From Actinophytocola sp963826035 (GTDB taxonomy: Bacteria; Actinomycetota; Actinomycetes; Mycobacteriales; Pseudonocardiaceae), in the NCBI GenBank assembly GCA_963826035.1, contig CAWGVZ010000004.1:744001-808000 (forward strand): DNA of 64,000 nucleotides, read 5' to 3'. A model generated the notes under the pieces. The model made no database searches, had not been told where the DNA came from, and worked only from the letters and a program-made list of their open reading frames with translations. The translations under genes and the position numbers were made by a program. Shown piece after piece: positions 55,021 to 62,977 of this stretch (the first letter of the stretch is position 1; each line of letters opens with the position of its first letter).

Positions 55021-55779
55021 CTACACCGGCACGGTGCGGTAGTGCGTCGTCAGCCGGCGGTCGTCGTCCAGTACGTGGAAGGCGACGGTCGGCGGCAGGT
55101 CGTAGTCGAACTCCGGGTCGCCCTCCCACGGCAGCAGCCGCACCGTCGACACCACGCCGCCGCCCACCAGCAGCGGCAGGCCGGCGAACGTCGTGGCCGC
55201 CGCGACGTGCGCGTGTCCACAGAGGACCGCCACCACTCGGGGATGGTCGACCAGTACGGCGGCCAGCCGGTCCTCGCCCGTCTGGCGGATGTTGTCGATG
55301 TAGGGCGCGTTCAGCGTCACCGGCGGGTGGTGGAAACACACGAACGCCGGCTCGTCCGGTGTCTCCGACAGGACCTTGTCCAGCCAGCTGAGGGTGTCGT
55401 CGGACAGGAAGCCGTCGGCCGCACCGGGAATCGACGAGTCGCACATGGCGAACGTCACGCCCGCCACCCGGTGCACCCGGTCGACCGGCAGCCCGCCCGA
55501 GTCCAGCTCGCCGAGAAACGCGCGCTGGTAGGCGATCCGCTCGTCGTGGTTGCCCGGGCACGGCAGCACCGGCGCCGCGAGCGGAGCCAGCAGTTCGGCC
55601 GCCTCCCGGTACTCGGCCGGCAGACCGTGGTCGGCGATGTCACCGGTCAGCAGCACGGCCGCCAGCGGCCCAGGCAGCCCGGCCAGGTACTCGACCACGG
55701 CCGCCGTGCGCCTGCGTGCGGCCACCCCGTCGCCCTGACCGACATGCACGTCGGTGACGTGCGCGAAGACAGTAGTCAC
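55021..55779 (-). CDS. Metallophosphoesterase (CpdA-like)
   Basis: 252 aa from GTG 55779, overlapping the HemQ stop (GTGA). Metal-binding motifs: DVHVG, GDIADHG, GNHDE, HHPP and GHAH. These are the class III cyclic-nucleotide phosphodiesterase/CpdA set and hold a dinuclear metal centre. Probable phosphodiesterase or phosphatase; whether it cuts 3',5'-cAMP is not shown. It is the last gene of the heme operon. Confidence 0.92.
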   Translation of the reverse strand: MTTVFAHVTDVHVGQGDGVAARRRTAAVVEYLAGLPGPLAAVLLTGDIADHGLPAEYREAAELLAPLAAPVLPCPGNHDERIAYQRAFLGELDSGGLPVDRVHRVAGVTFAMCDSSIPGAADGFLSDDTLSWLDKVLSETPDEPAFVCFHHPPVTLNAPYIDNIRQTGEDRLAAVLVDHPRVVAVLCGHAHVAAATTFAGLPLLVGGGVVSTVRLLPWEGDPEFDYDLPPTVAFHVLDDDRRLTTHYRTVPV

Positions 55780-56468
55780 GGCAGGCTGGCTACCAGCTCG
55801 CCCGGCGCGACCTTCGTCCCCGTGTAGAAGGGGATCTCCTCACGCACGTGCCGGCGCGCCGTGCTGCCCCGCAGGTGGCGCATCAGGTCGAGGATCCGGT
55901 GCAGCTCGTCGGCCTCGAAGGCGAGCATCCACTCGTAGTCACCGAGCGCGAACGACGCCACCGTGTTGGCCCGCACGTCCGGGTAGTCCCGCGCCATCTT
56001 CCCGTGCTCGGCCAGCATCGCGCGGCGCTCCTCGTCGGGGAGCAGGTACCACTCGTAGGACCGCACGAACGGGTAGACGCACACGTACTTGCGGGCCGGC
56101 TCACCGGCCAGGAACGCCGGCACGTGGCTCTTGTTGAACTCGGCCGGCCGGTGCAGCGCCACCTGGCTCCACACGGGGGTCGACGCGCGGCCGAGCGCCG
56201 TGCGCCGGAAGCCCGCGTAGGCGGCCTGCAGCTGCTCGATCTCCTCCGCGTGCCACCAGACGAGGTAGTCGGCGTCGGCCCGCAGCCCAGCGACGTCGTA
56301 CACGCCGCGCACCACCACGCCCTTGCCTTCCAGAGTGTCGAGGAACTCCTGGGCCTCGATGGCGGCCGGGCCGCGGTCGTCGCCCAGCCGCCCGGGTTCG
56401 GCACGGAACACCGACCACATGGTGTAGCGGATGGTGTCGTTCAGTTCGGCGTAGTTGAGGCGAGCCAT
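55776..56468 (-). CDS. hemQ: Coproheme decarboxylase HemQ (ChdC)
   Basis: 230 aa of the chlorite-dismutase-like family. The actinobacterial form has the YVCVYPFVRSYEWYLLP segment with the reactive Tyr and the proximal His in LAEHGKMA. It turns coproheme III into heme b with peroxide, the last step of the coproporphyrin-dependent pathway. It overlaps the oxidase gene by 28 bp and the phosphoesterase gene by 4 bp, so the set is one operon (hemE-hemG-hemQ-phosphoesterase). Confidence 0.95.
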   Translation of the reverse strand: MARLNYAELNDTIRYTMWSVFRAEPGRLGDDRGPAAIEAQEFLDTLEGKGVVVRGVYDVAGLRADADYLVWWHAEEIEQLQAAYAGFRRTALGRASTPVWSQVALHRPAEFNKSHVPAFLAGEPARKYVCVYPFVRSYEWYLLPDEERRAMLAEHGKMARDYPDVRANTVASFALGDYEWMLAFEADELHRILDLMRHLRGSTARRHVREEIPFYTGTKVAPGELVASLP

Positions 56469-57859
56469 GCCTCAATACTGCCAGCGGCCGCAGTGGCAGT
56501 GTCGATGCAGGCCGGGATGCCGACGCCGTGCAGTGTCGCGCCCGCCACCTCGAGCCCCGGCACGTCGGCCACCGCCCGCTCGATCGCCGCCACGGCGGCC
56601 GTGTGCCCGACGCCGTACTGCGGCAGCCCGCCGCCCCACCGGGTGACCGTCGCGTCGACCGGCGTGGCGTCGATCCCCGTCAGCTCCCGCAGGTCGGCCA
56701 GGACCTCGGCCAGCAGGACGTCGTCGTCGCGGCGCAGCGTCGCCTCCTCGCCCACCCGGCCGACCGACGCCCGCAGCCTGCCGGGCGTCCCGCCCCACTT
56801 GGCGCTCGTGTAGGTGAACGCCTTGGCCGTGAACGGGGTCCCGTCGCCGTGGCGCTCCCCCACGGCCAGCAGCACACCGCTCGCGTCGGGCAGCGCCACG
56901 CCGTCCGGCAGGGCCAGGCTGACCACGGCCATCGACCCGACCTCGATGCCGGCATACGCGGCCGACGCGGCCGGCACCACGTCCGCCAGCAGCCGGCGCG
57001 CGGCCGGCGGCGGCACGGCCAGCACCACCGCGTCGGCGTCGAGGAACTCCGGCCGGGGCGCGGACCCCAGCTCCAGCCGCCAGCCGCTGGCCGTCCGGGT
57101 CAGCGCGCGGACCGTGGTGCCGAGCCGCAGGTCGGGCTTCGCCTGCGTGGCCAGCTCGGCCACCAGCGCACCCATCCCGCCCCGCAGCGCGCCGAACACC
57201 GGCCGCGGAGTCGCCGGAGCGACACCCAGCACCCGGGCGGCGGCCGCCGTGAGCGACCCGCCGGCCTCGTCCAGGGCGGCGACCAACGCCGGCATGGTGG
57301 CGCGCAACCCGAGCAGGTGCGCGCGACCCGCGTACACGCCGCCGAGCAGCGGCTCCACCAGGTGGTCGACCAGCTCGGCGCCGAACCGGTCGGTCAGCAC
57401 CTCGCCCACCGACACGTCGTCGGTCACCACCAGCGGCGGCAGATCCCGTTCGGCGGCCACCCGCGCGGCGCCGTGGGCCGACAACACGTCCCGCACGAGC
57501 GCCGGCTCGGCCGGCACCCCCAGGAACGTGCGCTTGGGCAAGGGGGCCGTCCGCCCATCGGCACGCACGGTGGCCGCCGCGAGCCGGGGGTGGACCAGCC
57601 GGTCGGTCAGCCCAAGCTCGTCGACCAGGTGCACGGCCGCGGGGTTGCGCACCACGAACGCCTCGGCGCCGACATCGGTCGGGCGGCCGCCCAGCTCGAC
57701 CGTGCGGAGCTTGCCGCCGAGCCGGTCGGCCTGCTCCAGCACGGTGATCCGCGCGGCGGGCCCCAGCGCCTGCCGCAACCGAAAGGCGGCGACGAGCCCG
57801 GAGACCCCGCCGCCGACCACGGCTGTGTGGAATTGCTCGCTCCGCTCGGTCGCTAGCAC
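56441..57859 (-). CDS. hemG: Coproporphyrinogen III oxidase (HemG/HemY type, CgoX)
   Basis: About 472 aa FAD enzyme. The N-terminal dinucleotide motif is VVGGGVSGLVAAF, and TRWGGGLPQYGVGH lies near the C-terminus. In actinobacteria that carry HemQ this family oxidises coproporphyrinogen III to coproporphyrin III. I chose GTG 57859 because GAGGG lies at good spacing upstream; ATG 57934 would add 25 basic residues and has a poor ribosome site. It overlaps hemQ by 28 bp. Confidence 0.93.
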   Translation of the reverse strand: MLATERSEQFHTAVVGGGVSGLVAAFRLRQALGPAARITVLEQADRLGGKLRTVELGGRPTDVGAEAFVVRNPAAVHLVDELGLTDRLVHPRLAAATVRADGRTAPLPKRTFLGVPAEPALVRDVLSAHGAARVAAERDLPPLVVTDDVSVGEVLTDRFGAELVDHLVEPLLGGVYAGRAHLLGLRATMPALVAALDEAGGSLTAAAARVLGVAPATPRPVFGALRGGMGALVAELATQAKPDLRLGTTVRALTRTASGWRLELGSAPRPEFLDADAVVLAVPPPAARRLLADVVPAASAAYAGIEVGSMAVVSLALPDGVALPDASGVLLAVGERHGDGTPFTAKAFTYTSAKWGGTPGRLRASVGRVGEEATLRRDDDVLLAEVLADLRELTGIDATPVDATVTRWGGGLPQYGVGHTAAVAAIERAVADVPGLEVAGATLHGVGIPACIDTATAAAGSIEAWLASTTPN

Positions 57860-57983
57860 GCCGTCTTCCCTCGTCGCGTGCTCGGCGCTGGCGCGCCTGC
57901 GCCGCTCTTCTGCGCGGAGCTTGCGGAGCGCCATCGTTCCAGTCCAGACGGCGTCCGCTCCCTCACTCCCGCTCGCGCTTGGG

Positions 57984-59039
57984 TCATGGAGTAAGGCTGT
58001 GCACCAGGTCGACCACCCTGGTCAGCACATCCGGGTCGGTGTTGGGGAGCACGCCGTGGCCCAGGTTGACGATGTGCCCGGCAGCCGCCCGACCCTCGTC
58101 GACGATGCGCCGGACCTCGCGCTCCAGCACCTCCCAGGAGGCGAACAGCAGCGCCGGGTCGAGGTTGCCCTGCACCACCGGGGCGTCACCGAGCCGGCGG
58201 GCGGCCTCGTCGAGCGGCAGCCGCCAGTCGACGCCCACCACGTCCGCGCCCGCCTCCCGCATGGCCGGCAGCAGTTCACTCGTGCCGACCCCGAAGTGGA
58301 TGCGCGGCACGCCGGCGTCGGCCAGCGAGCCCAGCACGGCGGTCGAGTGCGGCAGCACCATCGCCCGGTAGTCCCGCTCGGACAGCGCGCCCGCCCAGGA
58401 GTCGAACAGCTGCACCACCTGCACCCCGGCCGCCACCTGCATGGCCAGGAACTCGCGGGTGATGCCCGCCAGCTTGCCGAGCAGCGCGTGCCAGGTGTCC
58501 GGGTCGGAGTGCATGAGCGCCTTCGTGCGCTCGTGGTTGCGGCTCGGCCCGCCCTCGATCAGGTACGACGCGAGGGTGAACGGCGCGCCGGCGAAACCGA
58601 TCAGCGGGGTGTCGCCCAGCTCGCGGCGCAGCAGCGCGATGGCGTCGGCCACCGGGCGCAGCTGTTCGGCCGTGACGTCCGGCATGGCCGCCACCTCGGC
58701 GGCCGTGCGAACGGGACTGGCGACCACCGGGCCGGTGCCCGGCACGATGTCCACGTCGATCCCGGCGGCGACCAGCGGCACCACGATGTCGCTGAACAGG
58801 ATGGCCGCGTCGACCCCGTGCCGCCGCACCGGCTGCAGGGTGATCTCGCAGACCATCTCCGGGTTGAAACAGGCCTCGAGCATCGGCACGCCCTCGCGGA
58901 GCTTGCGGTACTCGGGCAGGGACCGGCCGGCCTGGCGCATGAACCAGACGGGCGGGTGCGCTGGGGTGCCGCCCGCCGCGGCCACGAGGAGCGGTGCCTG
59001 CTCCACGGGTCGGGAGGGGGTTTCGGGAAGCGAAGTCAT
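57984..59039 (-). CDS. hemE: Uroporphyrinogen decarboxylase
   Basis: 351 aa from ATG 59039; the longer frame to 59111 is not supported. The hallmark PPVWFMRQAGRSLPEYRKLR is near the N-terminus, with ILFSDIVVPL, GFAGAPFTLASYLIEGG and HFGVGTSELLP further on. It decarboxylates the four acetate arms of uroporphyrinogen III to give coproporphyrinogen III. No Shine-Dalgarno is visible before the ATG, so a leaderless or weakly initiated mRNA is possible. It is divergent from the hydrolase gene across 44 bp. Confidence 0.97.
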   Translation of the reverse strand: MTSLPETPSRPVEQAPLLVAAAGGTPAHPPVWFMRQAGRSLPEYRKLREGVPMLEACFNPEMVCEITLQPVRRHGVDAAILFSDIVVPLVAAGIDVDIVPGTGPVVASPVRTAAEVAAMPDVTAEQLRPVADAIALLRRELGDTPLIGFAGAPFTLASYLIEGGPSRNHERTKALMHSDPDTWHALLGKLAGITREFLAMQVAAGVQVVQLFDSWAGALSERDYRAMVLPHSTAVLGSLADAGVPRIHFGVGTSELLPAMREAGADVVGVDWRLPLDEAARRLGDAPVVQGNLDPALLFASWEVLEREVRRIVDEGRAAAGHIVNLGHGVLPNTDPDVLTRVVDLVHSLTP

Positions 59040-59083
59040 ATCGTTGTAATCGTTGCACGAGCGAAAATCGGGGGAGCACGGCC

Positions 59084-59980
59084 ATGGCGCGCGACGACAT
59101 CGAGTTCTCATCGGACGGCACCACCATCAGGGGCTGGCTGTACCGCCCGGATGGCGTGACCGGTGACGTGCCGCTGGTGGTGATGGTCCACGGGTTCGTC
59201 GGGCACCGCGAGTGGGTGGTGCCGACGGCCGAGGTGTTCGTCGACCGCGGCCTCGCCTGCCTGGTCTACGACCACCCGTGTTTCGGTGCGAGCGACGGCG
59301 AACCGCGCCAGGAGGTCGACCCGAGCCGCCAGCTGCGCGCCTACCGCGACGCGATCACGTTCGCCGGGACGCTGCCGGGTGTCGACGCCGGCCGGATCGC
59401 CATCTGGGGCACCAGCCTCGGCGGCGCGCTCGTGCTGGCCGTCGGCGCACTGGACGGGCACCGGATCAGGGCGGTGGTCTCGCAGGTGCCGGCCGTCGCC
59501 GGGTTGCAGACGTTCCAGCGGCTGGTGCCCGCACACCAGTGGCCCCTGGTGCTCGACATGATCGAGCAGGACCGCGCCGCGCGGTTCGGCGGTGCGCCCG
59601 GGGCGACCATTCCCGTGGTCAGCAACGATCCGGTGGTGCCGGGCGCGCTGCCGGGCGAGGACACCTACGAGTGGCTCAGGAAGGTGTCGGCGGAGGTGCC
59701 CGGCTACCGCAACGAAGTGACCGTGCGCAGCCTCGACCTGTGCTTCGAGTTCACGCCGGACGCGTTCCTCGAGCGGATCGCGCCGGTGCCGGTGATGATG
59801 ACCATCGCCGACGAGGACAACCTGTGCGTCACCGAGCTCCAGCTCGCCGCCTACCAGCGGCTGCGGGAGCCCAAGCGCCTTCAGGTGCTCCACGGCAATC
59901 ACTACGTGGCGTACGAGTCGGGTGCCCTGGAAGCCGCGTCCGCGCAGGCGGACTTCCTCGAAGGGCAACTTGCCCACTGA
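59084..59980 (+). CDS. Alpha/beta-hydrolase (dienelactone hydrolase-like)
   Basis: 298 aa from ATG 59084 (GGGGAG site). Nucleophile elbow GTSLGG (Ser near 110), acid region TIADEDN and catalytic His in HGNHYVAY. The N-terminal IRGWLYRPDG...VHGFVGHREW matches the xylan-esterase/DLH-like group of cytosolic esterases. It stands beside the heme genes but does not look functionally linked to them. Substrate unknown. Confidence 0.9.
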   Translation: MARDDIEFSSDGTTIRGWLYRPDGVTGDVPLVVMVHGFVGHREWVVPTAEVFVDRGLACLVYDHPCFGASDGEPRQEVDPSRQLRAYRDAITFAGTLPGVDAGRIAIWGTSLGGALVLAVGALDGHRIRAVVSQVPAVAGLQTFQRLVPAHQWPLVLDMIEQDRAARFGGAPGATIPVVSNDPVVPGALPGEDTYEWLRKVSAEVPGYRNEVTVRSLDLCFEFTPDAFLERIAPVPVMMTIADEDNLCVTELQLAAYQRLREPKRLQVLHGNHYVAYESGALEAASAQADFLEGQLAH

Positions 59981-60057
59981 ACGTGGGCAGAACTCGGCGC
60001 GTCGCGTCCGGCGCGCCGTCACCCTCACTGACTCGGGTGGTCCTACAGTTACGAGTC

Positions 60058-60621
60058 GTGACCAGAACGTCGGCAGCGCCGGAACTGTTCACTCAGGCCG
60101 TCGCGGCGTTGAAGTCGGTGCGCCCGCGGCCCGAGTTGCAGCTCGGCGTCGTACGCGCTCCGCAACGCCTCGCTCCATGGGCGTTCGCGATCACCGCTGA
60201 GGTCAACGGCCCGGCCGACGTGCTCGCCACGGGCCGGCTGATCCTGTTGCACGACCCGGAGGGCCAGGAGGCCTGGGACGGGGTCCTGCGGGTGGTCGTC
60301 TACGTGCGCGCCGAGTTGGACGCCGAGCTGGCGGCCGATCCCCTGCTGCCGGCCGTCGGCTGGTCCTGGCTGACCGACGCGCTCGCCGCGTCCGGCGCCG
60401 ACTTCACCGCACTCGGCGGGACGGTCACCGACACCACCTCCGCCCGCTTCGGCGACATCTCCGGGCCGGCACGGACCGATGACCTGGAACTCCGCGCGTC
60501 CTGGACCGCCCGCGACGCGCGCCTGGCCCCCCACGGCGAGGCCTTCCTCGAACTCATGTCGAGCGTGGTCGGACTCCCGCCGGTCGGCGTGACCATGTTC
60601 TCCCAGCGACAGGGCACCTGA
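60058..60621 (+). CDS. DUF3000 family protein
   Basis: 187 aa from GTG 60058. The segment FTQAVAALKSVRPRPELQLGVVRAPQRLAPWAFAITAEV is the signature of DUF3000, an actinobacteria-only family of unknown function usually found between hemE and a WhiI-like regulator gene. No signal peptide or membrane segment. The order here fits that arrangement, with the hydrolase and dipeptidase as local insertions. Confidence 0.93.
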   Translation: MTRTSAAPELFTQAVAALKSVRPRPELQLGVVRAPQRLAPWAFAITAEVNGPADVLATGRLILLHDPEGQEAWDGVLRVVVYVRAELDAELAADPLLPAVGWSWLTDALAASGADFTALGGTVTDTTSARFGDISGPARTDDLELRASWTARDARLAPHGEAFLELMSSVVGLPPVGVTMFSQRQGT

Positions 60622-60652
60622 CCTCGCCAGAGACGAGCCCAGCCCGCTGCGG

Positions 60653-60688
60653 GGTGGGGCCGGCGCCTGACCACACCGCCGCCCCACC
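60653..60688. terminator. Terminator-like hairpin between converging genes
   Basis: The arms 60653-60665 and 60676-60688 (GGTGGGGCCGGCG against CCGCCGCCCCACC) pair over 12-13 bp with one offset base and a 10-nt loop. No U-tract. It lies between the DUF3000 gene and the converging dipeptidase gene. Confidence 0.6.
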
Positions 60689-60750
60689 TCCAGCACCGGC
60701 TCCGCACCGGGTGCCTCGATGCAGGGAAAGCGTCGTTCCCCGCAAGCTCG

Positions 60751-61896
60751 CTACTGGGCCCTGGCCGCGTCTTCCGCGTCTGTCAGCGCTCGCAGGGCGT
60801 TCTCGCCGGCCAGCTTGGCGCAGTCCGTCTCACTCCAGCCCCTGTCGAGCAGCGCCTGGATGAGCGCCGGGTAGGTGCTGACGTCCTCCAGCCCCACGGG
60901 CAGCGACCCGGTCCCGTCGTAGTCGCCGCCCAGCCCGATGTGGTCGATCCCCGCGACCTCGCGGGCGTGCTCGACGTGAGCCACCACGTGGTCGAGGGTC
61001 ACGACGGGCGTCGGCGGGCCGTCCCAGGTCCGCTTGAACGCCGCCCGCTCCTCGATGTCCTGGTGTGACTTGCCGGCGGCCGTCATGGCCGCCCGCAGCT
61101 GGTGGTCCCACTCGGCCAGCTCGGCCGACACGAAGGACGGAACGAAGGTCACCATGCATACGCCGCCGTTGCCGGCCAGGCGGGACAGCACGTCGTCGGG
61201 CACGTTGCGGGGATGGTCGGCCACCGCCCGGCACGAGGAATGGCTGAAGATCACCGGAGCCCGGCTGCAGTCGAGGGCGTCACGCATGGTGGTGGCCGCG
61301 ACGTGCGACAGGTCGACCAGCATGCCGAGCCGGTTCATCTCGGCCACCACTTCGCGCCCGAAGTCGGTCAGCCCGCCGGCCGCCGGTTCGTCGGTCGCCG
61401 AGTCGGCCCACGGCACATTCTCGTTGTGCGTGAGCGTCAGATATCGAACGCCGAGCCGGTACAGCGCGCGCAGTACCCCGAGCGAGGAATTGATGCTGTG
61501 GCCGCCCTCGGCGCCGAGGAACGAGGCGATCCGCCCGTCGGCGAACGCCGCCCTGGCCTCCGCCGCGGTCGACACGAGCCGGAGATCGGCCGGATACCGC
61601 TCGGCCAGCGTGTGCACCAGCTCGACCTGTTGGACCGTGGCGGTCACGGCGGCGTCGCCCGTCAGCCGGCACGGCACATACACCGACCAGAACTGAACGC
61701 CGACCCCACCACTGCGTAGCCGAGTGATGTCGGTGTGCAACTGTGGGAGGGAGACGATGTCGACACCGGCCGCGTCGGAGCGGGTCTCGTCCACCTCCGG
61801 CAGGACGCGTAGCGCCCAGGGCAGATCATTGTGTCCGTCGACCACCGGAGTGGACTTCAACAACGTCCGGGCCCGCTCGAAATCCCCGTTTTCCAC
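60751..61896 (-). CDS. M19 membrane-dipeptidase-family dipeptidase
   Basis: 381 aa. Zinc ligands are visible in order: HxD in VDGHNDLPW, bridging Glu in FLGAEGGHS, His in VDLSHVA, His in SHSSCRA, and the Asp in GGDYDG. It hydrolyses dipeptides, including D-amino-acid-containing ones, and some homologues open beta-lactams. No signal peptide is seen, unlike the mammalian enzyme, so it acts in the cytosol. It converges with DUF3000 and is divergent from the response-regulator gene. Confidence 0.95.
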   Translation of the reverse strand: MENGDFERARTLLKSTPVVDGHNDLPWALRVLPEVDETRSDAAGVDIVSLPQLHTDITRLRSGGVGVQFWSVYVPCRLTGDAAVTATVQQVELVHTLAERYPADLRLVSTAAEARAAFADGRIASFLGAEGGHSINSSLGVLRALYRLGVRYLTLTHNENVPWADSATDEPAAGGLTDFGREVVAEMNRLGMLVDLSHVAATTMRDALDCSRAPVIFSHSSCRAVADHPRNVPDDVLSRLAGNGGVCMVTFVPSFVSAELAEWDHQLRAAMTAAGKSHQDIEERAAFKRTWDGPPTPVVTLDHVVAHVEHAREVAGIDHIGLGGDYDGTGSLPVGLEDVSTYPALIQALLDRGWSETDCAKLAGENALRALTDAEDAARAQ

Positions 61897-62150
61897 TACC
61901 GCGACCTCGTTTCATCGTGTGCCAGAGTCAATCCGTTACGTCACCATTCAAGAGTCACCCGATCGTGTTACCTCAGCGCGCTGGAGTGATGTCTCGATTG
62001 GATAGATAACGAATTGATCATCCCGCTAACCCGCTTGGGGGGCTAGGCTGCCCTCGTCGACACCACTTTCGGTCCAATGGCGGCGCGGCTGTTTGGCCGA
62101 AGGTCCCGGTGTAGGTCGGGGGGCACGACCGACTCCAGGGAGGTAGTGAC
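61897..62150. promoter_or_regulatory. Divergent promoter region, dipeptidase / WhiI-like regulator
   Basis: A 254-bp gap. The part at 61930-62030 is AT-richer and is followed by GGGGGGCTAGGCT near 62037-62049, a possible -10 (TAGGCT) for the regulator gene. The regulator has a GGAGG at 62138-62142. No credible ORF or perfect inverted repeat. Confidence 0.4.
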
Positions 62151-62867
62151 GTGGCTGCCGTCGGCTTAGGTCAGGCCGTTCGAACCACGCCAGCCGGCGT
62201 TTTGCCGGCGAACATGGTCCCGCACCCGCGGGAAGAGTTGTTCTCGGTGCTGGTGGTCGATGACCATCCGTTGTTGAGGGAGGCGATAGCTGCCCGGTTG
62301 ACCCAGATGGGCGCGGGCACCGTCCACGAAGCTGCCACGGTAGCCGAGGCAAGGGCGCGAGCGTTGGCCACCGGGCCATGCGATCTCGCGATCCTCGATC
62401 TCGGCCTGCCCGATGGCAGTGGGATCGAACTGGTCACCGAGCTCCGTAGCCATGGTTGGCCGCGGATCGTGGTGCTGGCGTCGTCAGACGACCCGTACGC
62501 CGTGCGTTCGGCCTTCCAGGCAGGGGCTCAGGCCTATCTGCTGAAGTCGGCGTCGCCGGTGGTCGTGACCGACGGGGTTCGACGTGTACTCGAAGGCGGC
62601 GTCTACGCCGACCCGAGCGTCGCGCCGATCCTCGCCACGGGCACACGGGTGCCAGGTACCGACAACACACCCCGCGAGCTTTCCGCACGTGAGGTGGAGG
62701 TACTCCAGTTGGTAGCGGACGGTCAGTCCAACAAGGAGATCGGCGAGGCGCTCAACTTGTCCGCATTGACGGTCAAGTCGCACCTCTCGCGGATCGGCCG
62801 CAAGCTGGGCACCGGTGACCGAGCACAGATGGTCGCGCTCGCCATGCGGGCCGGCGTGATTCGTTAG
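62151..62867 (+). CDS. whiI: Orphan NarL-type response regulator, WhiI-like
   Basis: 238 aa from GTG 62151 (GGGAGG site). Receiver domain: VLVVDDHPLLREA, phospho-acceptor Asp in LDLGLPDG, VVLAS and YLLKSASP (conserved Lys). C-terminal LuxR helix-turn-helix: ELSAREVEVLQLVADGQSN...LTVKSHLSRIGRKLG. The place between DUF3000 and ribonuclease D matches my recollection of SCO6030-whiI-SCO6028 in Streptomyces coelicolor. No histidine kinase adjoins it. WhiI controls late aerial-hypha and spore genes with BldM. Streptomyces WhiI is described as lacking some pocket residues, whereas this protein seems to have the full set. Confidence 0.8.
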   Translation: MAAVGLGQAVRTTPAGVLPANMVPHPREELFSVLVVDDHPLLREAIAARLTQMGAGTVHEAATVAEARARALATGPCDLAILDLGLPDGSGIELVTELRSHGWPRIVVLASSDDPYAVRSAFQAGAQAYLLKSASPVVVTDGVRRVLEGGVYADPSVAPILATGTRVPGTDNTPRELSAREVEVLQLVADGQSNKEIGEALNLSALTVKSHLSRIGRKLGTGDRAQMVALAMRAGVIR

Positions 62868-62880
62868 CAGAACACACCGC

Positions 62881-62917
62881 CGATCGGCGCGTACGGGGCA
62901 AACGTACGCGCCGGTCG
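62881..62917. terminator. Terminator hairpin after the regulator gene
   Basis: The arms 62881-62895 (CGATCGGCGCGTACG) and 62903-62917 pair over 15 bp with one mismatch or wobble; the loop is GGGCAAA. It is 13 bp after the regulator stop and 60 bp before the ribonuclease D start. Confidence 0.8.
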
Positions 62918-62977
62918 ACGGGGCGTTACCGCTGCTTCGTCCACCTCACGAGGCGTCGTCCCGTATGGTCATCCGCC

